NCBI GenBank assembly: GCA_020638495.1
Contig: JACKIN010000004.1
Coordinates: 62,001-126,000 of the forward strand
Source: Geminicoccaceae bacterium
GTDB taxonomy: Bacteria; Pseudomonadota; Alphaproteobacteria; Geminicoccales; Geminicoccaceae
Direction of reading: 5' to 3'
DNA length: 64,000 bases
Shown here one piece after another: positions 57,975 to 64,000 of this stretch. The first letter of the stretch is position 1. Each line of letters opens with the position of its first letter. The notes under the pieces are model-generated. The model searched no databases. It was not told the origin of the DNA and saw nothing but the letters and a program-made list of their open reading frames with translations. The position numbers and the translations under genes are program-made.

Positions 57975-59837
57975 ATGGGGGAACCCGGTGTCGTTCGAGC
58001 GGTTGAAGGCGATGGGACGGATGGCGAGCACATGACCCTGGGCACGGATCTGCTCGAGGCCCTGCCGGTGGCGGTGTATGCCACCGACGCGCAGGGTCGC
58101 GTCACGTTCAGGAACGAAGCGGCGGTCACCCTCTGGGGCGAGCGGCCGGCCCTCGGCAGCCGGATAGACGACGGCTCCTGGCATCTTCTCTGGCCGGACG
58201 GCCGGGCCATGCGCCCGGAGGAGACGCCGCTCGCGGTGGTGCTCCGCGATGGGCAGGCCTGGTCGGGCAGGGCGGTGATCCTCGTTCGCGAGGATGGCGC
58301 CCGGCAGGCGCTCGCGGCCCATGCCGGCCCGCTGCGCGACGGCTCGGGCAAGCTGACGGGGGCGGTCATGCTGCTGGCCGACAGTGGCGACACCCGGCAG
58401 TCCGAGATCGCGGCGCTGCACCTGGCGGCGATCGTCGCCTCCTCCGACGATGCCATCGTCAGCAAGACCCTCGACGGCATCGTCACGTCATGGAACGCGG
58501 GCGCCGTGCGGATCTTCGGCTACACCCAGGAGGAGATGATCGGCCGGTCGATCAAGCGGATCATCCCGCCGGATCTGCAGGAGGAGGAGGACGAGATCCT
58601 GGCGCGGCTCCGGGCCGGCGAGCGGATCGACCATTTCGATACGGTGCGGGTGGCGAAGGACGGCCGCCAGGTCCACATCTCGCTCACCATCTCCCCGATC
58701 CGCGACAGCAGCGGCAGCATCGTCGGTGCCTCGAAGGTCGCCCGCGACGTCACCGAGCGCAAGCGCAGCGAGGAGATGCGCGCCCTGCTCTTCAGCGAGC
58801 TCAACCATCGGGTCAAGAACACGCTGGCGACCATCCAGGCGATCGCCAGCCAATCGATGCGCAGCACCACCAGCCCCGAAGCTTTCGTCGCCGCCTTCAA
58901 CGGGCGGGTCCAGGCGCTCGCCCGGGCCCACGACCTTCTGGTGCAGGGCGGGATGCGGGGCGCCACGCTCGGCGATCTCGTCCGCGAGCAGGTGCTGCTC
59001 GGCAGTGGCGATGGCGCCCGCATCGTCACCTCGGGGCCCCGGGTGGTGCTCGATGCCCGGGTGGCGGTGCAGCTCGCGCTGGTGCTGCACGAGCTCGCCA
59101 CCAACGCGCGCAAGCATGGTGCGCTGGCCGTGCCCGGAGGCCGGCTGTCGATCACCTGGGAGGTCGCCGTGGCGGCAGGCCGCGAGCTGCATCTCACCTG
59201 GCGGGAGAGCGGCGTGCCGGGGCTGGAGGTGCCGGGGAGGAAGGGCTTCGGCTCGACGCTGATCGAGCGCAGCCTCGAGGCCAACCGGGGCGAGGCCAGG
59301 GTCAGCTACGCCGGCGACGGCCTCGCCTGCGCCATTCGTCTGCCGCTGGCCGAGACGTTCGACAACCTGGCCGATGCCCGGCTGTCGTCGGCCCTGTCGC
59401 CGCCGCCAGCCCCGCGGCCGGAGTGCCCGGTGGCTGCTGCCCGCAAGGGGCGCGTGCTCGTGGTCGAGGACGAGCCGCTGGTGGCGCTCGCCATCGAGGA
59501 GGAGCTCAGGGCGGTGGGCTACACGGTGCTGGGCCCCGTCGCCAGCGCCGCGCGAGCCATTCCGCTGATCGCCGAGCCCGGCTGCGAGGCGGCGCTGGTG
59601 GACGCCAATCTGGACGGCCAGCCGGTCGACGACATCGTGGCGGCGCTGACCGAGCGGGGCGTGCCCTTCGCCTTCGCCACGGGCTACGGCCGCGAGGCGC
59701 TGCCGCGGCCCTTCCGGGATGCACCGCTCCTGACCAAGCCCTTCAGCCACAGCCAGCTCCTGGCGATCGTCGAGCAGCTCCTCGCCGGGCACCGGGCCAC
59801 GTCCACAGGGTCTGACCTGCCGCCCGCACGGCCCTGA
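57975..59837 (+). CDS. PAS-HWE histidine kinase with C-terminal receiver
   Basis: A 620-residue soluble sensor kinase. Two PAS-like regions (about 23-135 and 145-262, the second with GIVTSWNAGAVRIFGYTQEE), an HWE/HisKA_2 dimerisation domain with phosphoacceptor H278 (LFSELNHRVKNTLATIQAIA), a HATPase (LHELATNARKHGALAVPGGR) and a receiver with D543 (ALVDANLDGQ) and K588 (LLTKPF). Hybrids of this kind signal general stress or light in alphaproteobacteria. A start at ATG 58032 (MTLGTDLL) is equally likely, since neither start has a strong Shine-Dalgarno. No cognate regulator nearby. Confidence 0.88.
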   Translation: MGEPGVVRAVEGDGTDGEHMTLGTDLLEALPVAVYATDAQGRVTFRNEAAVTLWGERPALGSRIDDGSWHLLWPDGRAMRPEETPLAVVLRDGQAWSGRAVILVREDGARQALAAHAGPLRDGSGKLTGAVMLLADSGDTRQSEIAALHLAAIVASSDDAIVSKTLDGIVTSWNAGAVRIFGYTQEEMIGRSIKRIIPPDLQEEEDEILARLRAGERIDHFDTVRVAKDGRQVHISLTISPIRDSSGSIVGASKVARDVTERKRSEEMRALLFSELNHRVKNTLATIQAIASQSMRSTTSPEAFVAAFNGRVQALARAHDLLVQGGMRGATLGDLVREQVLLGSGDGARIVTSGPRVVLDARVAVQLALVLHELATNARKHGALAVPGGRLSITWEVAVAAGRELHLTWRESGVPGLEVPGRKGFGSTLIERSLEANRGEARVSYAGDGLACAIRLPLAETFDNLADARLSSALSPPPAPRPECPVAAARKGRVLVVEDEPLVALAIEEELRAVGYTVLGPVASAARAIPLIAEPGCEAALVDANLDGQPVDDIVAALTERGVPFAFATGYGREALPRPFRDAPLLTKPFSHSQLLAIVEQLLAGHRATSTGSDLPPARP

Positions 59838-59966
59838 GCCGGAAAAGGGAGCGGCAGGCGGCCTCGGGCGGGGAGGGCAATCGCTGGCCAGGGGGCGTCA
59901 CGATGCTATGTCTGGTATGAGCGCTTCGCTGTCCGGCGATGCGACACGAACAACGGGAGTGGGATC

Positions 59967-60428
59967 TTGAGGCAGAGCATCGACGACGGCCGCGCGTGCA
60001 CGCACGGCTGGTGCCGGGGCATCGGCCGCTTCGCGGTCAGCGCCGCCATGCTGGCGCAGCTCGCTTCCATGCCTGCGGTGGCGCAGTCGCTGAACGACCT
60101 GACCGGCCTCCTCGGCAAGAGCGGCGGCGGGCTCGGCCTGCCGATGGTCGATCAGGCCGGCCCGGCCAATGTCGCGGGCGTGCTCGAATATTGCGTGAAG
60201 AACAACTACCTCGGCGGCGGCGACGCCGCGTCGGTGCAGCAGTCGCTGCTCGGCAAGCTCGGCGGCACCGAAGAGGCTGAAAAGGACCCTGGCTACGAGG
60301 CCGGCCTCGGCGGCCTGCTCGACACGGGCGGCGGCGACACCTTCAGCCTCGGCGGCGCCGGCCTCCAGGAGACCGTGACCGAGCAGGTGTGCGACCTCGT
60401 GCTGGAGCACGGGCAGTCGTTCCTCTGA
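59967..60428 (+). CDS. DUF2501 (YjjA-like) secreted protein
   Basis: A 153-residue exported protein with a signal region (VSAAMLAQLASMPAVAQS) and the DUF2501 pattern: SLNDLTGLLGKSGGGLGLPM, NVAGVLEYCVKNNYLGGGDA, SLLGKLGGTEEAEKDPGYEA and a final LQETVTEQVCDLVLEHGQSF with the second conserved Cys. Function of the family is unknown. TTG start with GGGAGTGGG upstream. Converges with a TRAP operon. Confidence 0.8.
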   Translation: MRQSIDDGRACTHGWCRGIGRFAVSAAMLAQLASMPAVAQSLNDLTGLLGKSGGGLGLPMVDQAGPANVAGVLEYCVKNNYLGGGDAASVQQSLLGKLGGTEEAEKDPGYEAGLGGLLDTGGGDTFSLGGAGLQETVTEQVCDLVLEHGQSFL

Positions 60429-60498
60429 CACGCGGCGCGGCCCGGGCGGCGTCGCTCACCGCGCCGGCACCAGCTCCTGGGTGGAGAGGCCGGCCCCG

Positions 60499-61773
60499 TC
60501 AGTACAGCAGGTCGCGCAGGCCGAGCGAGATCCAGGGCAGGTAGGTCACGGCCATCACGCAGGCGACGATGACGGCGAAGAACGGCAGCAGGGCCGGCAC
60601 GATGCGCTCGATCGGCAGGCGGGCGACGGCGCAGGCGGCGAAGAGATTGACGCCCACCGGCGGGGTGATCATGCCCATGGCGAGGTTGATCACCATGATC
60701 AGCCCGAAATGCACGGGATCGACGCCGAAGCCGATGGCGATGGGGACGAGGATCGGGGCGAGGACGAGAATGGCGGCGGCGGTCTCGATGAACATGCCGA
60801 CGAGGAAGAGGAAGGCGTTGACCGCGAGCAGGAAGGTGAAGCGCGAGGTGAAGGTGGCCTCGACCCAGGTGGTCGCCATGGCCGGCAGGCCGGTGCGCGA
60901 GAGCAGGAACGAGAAGAGCGAGGCGGCGGCGATGATCAGCATGACGACCGCGGTGGCGATGGCGGTCTCGCGGAGCACGTCCCTGAGCTTCGGCCAGGTC
61001 AGCTCGCGATAGACGAAGGCGCCGACCACCAGCGAATAGAAGACGGCGATGCCCGAGGCCTCGGTCGGCGTGAAGACGCCGGCATAGATGCCGCCGACGA
61101 CGATGACCGGCATGATCAGCGCCGCCGAGGCGCCGACCGCGGCGGGGCCCAGGGCCTCGCGCTCGGCCCCGTCCTCGTTGCCGTAGCCCTTGACGCGGCA
61201 ATAGACGAGGAGGAAGCCGATCAGGCTGCCGGCCACCAGGATGCCCGGGCCGAAGCCGGCGATGAAGAGCTGGCCGATCGAGGTGTCGGTGGCGACGCCA
61301 TAGAGGATGAGCGGGATCGAGGGCGGGATCAGCACGCCGAGCTCGGCGCTGGCCGCCTGGACCGCGGCGGCGGTGGGCGCCGGGTAGCCGTGCTGCACCA
61401 TGGCCGGGATCAGGATGGCGCCGATGGCGAAGGTGGTGGCCACCGACGAGCCGGAGACGGCGGCGAAGATCATGCAGGTGACGACGCAGGACGCGGCGAG
61501 GCCGCCCTGGATGCCGCCGACCAGGGCCCGGGCGAAGTCGACGAGGCGCCTCGAGATGCCGCCCGCCGCCATCAGGTTGCCGGCGAGGATGAAGAGCGGC
61601 ACCGCCATCAGGGGAAAGCTGTCGATCCCGGTCAGCATGCGCTGCGCCACCAGGATCAGGGGCAGGCGGGTGAAGGCCTCGATGCCGATGATCGAGGCGA
61701 GGGCGAGGCTGATCGCCACCGGCACGCCGAGGGCGATCAGGACAATCAGCGTCAGCATGATGGCGGCGTTCAC
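60499..61773 (-). CDS. dctM: TRAP transporter large permease, DctM family
   Basis: A 424-residue large permease of a third TRAP system. Family features are AAVSGSSVATTFAIGAILIP, LGVLIPPSIPLILYGVATD, FTPTEASGIAVFYSLVVGAF and INLAMGMITPPVGVNLFAAC. GTG start. It follows dctQ by 22 bases. This copy differs clearly from the DctM at 5120, so it is not a recent duplicate. Confidence 0.9.
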   Translation of the reverse strand: MNAAIMLTLIVLIALGVPVAISLALASIIGIEAFTRLPLILVAQRMLTGIDSFPLMAVPLFILAGNLMAAGGISRRLVDFARALVGGIQGGLAASCVVTCMIFAAVSGSSVATTFAIGAILIPAMVQHGYPAPTAAAVQAASAELGVLIPPSIPLILYGVATDTSIGQLFIAGFGPGILVAGSLIGFLLVYCRVKGYGNEDGAEREALGPAAVGASAALIMPVIVVGGIYAGVFTPTEASGIAVFYSLVVGAFVYRELTWPKLRDVLRETAIATAVVMLIIAAASLFSFLLSRTGLPAMATTWVEATFTSRFTFLLAVNAFLFLVGMFIETAAAILVLAPILVPIAIGFGVDPVHFGLIMVINLAMGMITPPVGVNLFAACAVARLPIERIVPALLPFFAVIVACVMAVTYLPWISLGLRDLLY

Positions 61774-61795
61774 GGGCGGCTTCCCCCGGCCGGCA

Positions 61796-62359
61796 TCATG
61801 CGATCGTGTCCAGATGCGCCTCGTGGATGGTGGCCCCGGGCTCCAGCAGCTCGCCGGTGCGGACCACCACCGCGAGCGCGGCGAGGCAGCCGCCGACCGG
61901 CAGCGCCAGGTAGATCCAGAAGATGGGGATCTCGAGCCCGGCCAGGGTCTGGCTCTGGGTGCGCATGACCATGTCGATCCCGGTCCAGACCAGGATGACG
62001 AGGAAGAGCAGCGATAGCGCGCCCGCGAAGATCTGGAGAGCCCGGCCGAGCTGGCGCGGCACGGCGCGCACCAGGACCTCGGCCGCGATCATGGCACCCT
62101 CGCGAAAGGCGGCGGCGGCGGCGAGGTAGACCGTCCAGATCATGATCGAGCGGACCAGCACCTCGGACCAGGTCGAGGGCTGGCCCAGGACGAAGCGCAT
62201 GAAGACCTGGTAGCAGGTGAAGCTGGCCATCAGCGCCACGCCCACCATGGCGAGGGCGAGCGCCGCCTCGGTCAGCCCGCGCTCGACGGCCCGGATCGCG
62301 CGGAGCCAGGCGGGGCGCCGCCAGGGCGTCCCGCCAGCCGGCGGCCGCGCCGATGCCAT
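61796..62359 (-). CDS. dctQ: TRAP transporter small permease, DctQ family
   Basis: A 187-residue small permease with four hydrophobic segments (VGVALMASFTCYQVFMRFVL; SIMIWTVYLAAAAAFREGAM) and the RFVLGQPSTWSEVLVR region typical of DctQ. The N-terminal 22 residues are basic and Pro-rich. It starts 18 bases after the receptor gene. Confidence 0.87.
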   Translation of the reverse strand: MASARPPAGGTPWRRPAWLRAIRAVERGLTEAALALAMVGVALMASFTCYQVFMRFVLGQPSTWSEVLVRSIMIWTVYLAAAAAFREGAMIAAEVLVRAVPRQLGRALQIFAGALSLLFLVILVWTGIDMVMRTQSQTLAGLEIPIFWIYLALPVGGCLAALAVVVRTGELLEPGATIHEAHLDTIA

Positions 62360-62377
62360 GCTGGCCGGCCCCGGTGC

Positions 62378-63343
62378 CTACTGCGCCCGGATGCGCTCGA
62401 TCAGCTCGTCGCCATACTGGTCGGTGTAGGCGGTGTAGGCCGGCTGCACCGCCGCCTCGAAGGCCGGCCGGTCGATCTCGGTCACGACCTCCATGCCCTT
62501 GTCGATCAGGCCCTGCACACCGTTCTCCTCGAGCTCGCTGACCCGGCCGCGTGTCACCTCGACCGAGGCCGCAGCGGCTTCCATGATCCAGCCCTGCTCT
62601 TCCTCGGAGAGGCCCGACCAGAGCGCATCGGACATGAGGATGATGGCCGGCGAGTAGAGGTGGCCGGAGAGGGTGAGGTAGTCCTGCACCTCGGCGAAGT
62701 TGCTCACCGAGATGACGACGATCGGGTTCTCCTGGGCGTCGACCACACCCTGCTGCAGGGCGGTGAAGAGCTCGGCGAAGCTCATCGGCGTGGGTGCGGC
62801 ACCCAGCGCCTCGAACGCCTTGAGGTGGATCGGGTTCTCCATGGTGCGGATCTTCAGCCCGGCGAGATCGGCCGGCGTCTTCACCGGCTGGCGCGAGTTG
62901 GTGATGTGGCGAAAGCCGTTCTCGGTCCAGGCCAGCGCCTTGAAGCCCGCCTCGTCGATCTTGGCGAGCAGCTCCTGGCCGATCTCGCCGTCGAGCACGC
63001 CCCGCGCGTGGTCGTAGTCGCGAAAGAGGAAGGGCAGGTCGAGGACCTGGGTCTCGGGGACGAAATTGGGCAGGGGCCCGGACGAGGTGATGACCATGTC
63101 GAGGGTGCCGATCTGCACCGCCTCGATCATCTCGCGCTCGCCGCCGAGCGCCGCTGCCGGGTGCTGGACCAGGGTCATCTCGCCGCCGGAGAGATCCTCC
63201 AGAACCTCGCCGAAGCGGGTCATGCCCATGCCGTAATGGGAATCGGTGGTGGTGGCGTAGCCGACCTCGATCACGGTCTGGGCCGAAGCGGATGCGGCGA
63301 ATCCGGCCACCGCGGCCGTGGCGAGCAGCAGGCGCAGGCTCAT
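62378..63343 (-). CDS. dctP: TRAP transporter solute receptor, DctP family
   Basis: A 321-residue periplasmic receptor: signal peptide MSLRLLLATAAVAGFAASAS, then VIEVGYATTTDSHYGMGMTR, VQHPAAALGGEREMIEAVQI, LAWTENGFRHITNSRQPVKT and DLAGLKIRTMENPIHLKAFE with the carboxylate-binding Arg. SD GGGAGG precedes the ATG. First gene of a dctPQM operon read leftwards; no regulator or enzyme gene next to it reveals the ligand. Confidence 0.9.
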   Translation of the reverse strand: MSLRLLLATAAVAGFAASASAQTVIEVGYATTTDSHYGMGMTRFGEVLEDLSGGEMTLVQHPAAALGGEREMIEAVQIGTLDMVITSSGPLPNFVPETQVLDLPFLFRDYDHARGVLDGEIGQELLAKIDEAGFKALAWTENGFRHITNSRQPVKTPADLAGLKIRTMENPIHLKAFEALGAAPTPMSFAELFTALQQGVVDAQENPIVVISVSNFAEVQDYLTLSGHLYSPAIILMSDALWSGLSEEEQGWIMEAAAASVEVTRGRVSELEENGVQGLIDKGMEVVTEIDRPAFEAAVQPAYTAYTDQYGDELIERIRAQ

Positions 63344-63430
63344 CTTGTTCCTCCCTCGTGGATCCGACTGCCCGTCATTGCGGGACGATACCGAACGGCG
63401 ATTAGCACGCCCGGCCGGGCGCGGTCAAAG

Positions 63431-63490
63431 CCAGGGGAACCGCACCCAGGGGAACCGCACCCAGGGGAACCGCACCCAGGGGAACCGCAC
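63431..63490. repeat. Four exact tandem copies of a 15-base repeat
   Basis: The unit CCAGGGGAACCGCAC occurs four times without mismatch or gap. It ends exactly at the ATG of a decayed transposase and lies 88 bases before the dctP start on the other strand. Being a multiple of three it would be readable as VRFPW-type repeats on the minus strand, but no gene is supported there. Confidence 0.9.
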
Positions 63491-63970
63491 ATGGAGACGA
63501 TGGATCGGTTTCGCACCTGTTTCGCGGCTCTGGCGCATCCCCGCCGCGGCAATGCGCAAGGGGACGATCTTCTGGGGATTTTGCCGATCGCGCGGCTGGA
63601 TGGCGGTATTCCGAGCCATGGCACCTTCCGGCGCCTGTTCCGCATGCTCGATCCACCCGGCTTCGAGACGTGCTGCCAGCGCTTCGTGCCGGCATTCGGC
63701 GAGCAGATCGACGCCGAAGGGATCATCGCCGTCGCCGGCAAGACGATCGGGCGCCGCTTCGACAGGCGGAACGAGCGCTCGGCCCTGCACATGGTCGGCG
63801 CCTGGAGCGTCGGGCAGCGGCCGGTCCCCGGCCGGAGAAAGGTCGACGAAGAGCAACGGGATCGAGGCCGTGCCGGCGCCCCTGGCCATGCTCGCTCACC
63901 GCCACCCGCCTCGCCAGGATCGCCCGCGCCCACTGGCAGATCGAGAGCTGCCTGATGCGATCGCGCCGGG
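63491..63970 (+). pseudogene. Decayed ISAs1-family transposase
   Basis: Fragments of an ISAs1/H-repeat type DDE transposase: FAALAHPRRGNAQGDDLLGI, then directly IPSHGTFRRLFRMLDPPGFE, IAVAGKTIGRRFDRRNERSA and LHMVGAWSVGQRPVPGRRKV, followed in another frame by ARIARAHWQIES. Compared with intact members about 30 residues are missing after LPIARL, the middle of the catalytic domain after RKVDEEQ is lost and the frame is shifted. It extends to near the right edge. Inactive remnant. Confidence 0.75.
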
Positions 63971-64000
63971 TGCCCGGTCCGCCTGCCTTGACAGCCTGGC

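Noticed and set aside
63425..63889. Minus-strand frame ending in VRFPW repeats
   Set aside because: The repeats arise because the 15-base tandem DNA unit is a multiple of three; the rest of the frame is antisense to the transposase relic.

Overview
The window is about 64 kb of high-GC DNA with strong GC bias at third codon positions, dense and often overlapping genes (TGATG, ATGA and TTGA junctions) and frequent GTG/TTG starts. Three tripartite TRAP uptake gene sets, a six-gene Mrp/Pha antiporter with fused A and B subunits, mlaA-mlaC, an ArsR-methyltransferase next to metF-metH, HWE-type kinase and DUF29/DUF2501-type proteins together suggest a free-living, nutritionally versatile alphaproteobacterium (Rhodospirillales/Geminicoccales-like). 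That placement is an inference from gene content. No rRNA, tRNA or CRISPR array was seen.

Layout. 0-9 kb: a phytanoyl-CoA-dioxygenase-like gene and a TRAP receptor run left, divergent from a LacI-type regulator with a good operator palindrome between them; then a DMT permease, a complete TRAP set (dctPQM) and an orphan molybdenum hydroxylase large subunit. 9-10 kb: an XRE antitoxin-like gene whose reading frame runs on into an antisense DUF29 gene. 10-17 kb: a sugar/sugar-acid module with an enolase-superfamily dehydratase-like enzyme, a ribose-type ABC importer, L-rhamnose mutarotase and a convergent DHDPS/KDG-aldolase-like gene. 17-23 kb: the Mrp/Pha antiporter operon. 23-30 kb: DUF3108 protein, zinc alcohol dehydrogenase, and a Liv-type ABC importer.

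30-39 kb holds small and less characterised genes: a coiled-coil protein facing a DUF502 membrane protein across an AT-rich promoter region, a DUF815 ATPase, a sulfatase, a YbiI-like zinc finger protein, a deletion remnant, a tiny membrane protein, a DUF433/DUF5615 toxin-antitoxin pair, a beta-lactamase-like serine hydrolase, DUF2442 and ettA. 39-44 kb: a receiver-only response regulator, a 63-residue membrane protein and a symporter-histidine kinase in one overlapping operon, then mlaA-mlaC. 44-50 kb: methionine synthesis, with an ArsR-methyltransferase regulator translationally coupled to metF and then metH, preceded by a perfect inverted repeat.

50-58 kb is the least explained part: a secreted Sel1-repeat/peptidoglycan-binding/trypsin-like protein, divergent from a secreted Gly/Asn-rich protein built of 18-residue repeats behind an LDRVTAG motif, a glycosyltransferase-like gene with an AT-rich promoter region, and a TetR-controlled DevBCA-like ABC exporter. 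58-64 kb: a PAS-HWE kinase-receiver hybrid, a DUF2501 secreted protein, a third TRAP operon, a four-copy 15-bp tandem repeat and a decayed ISAs1-family transposase at the right edge.
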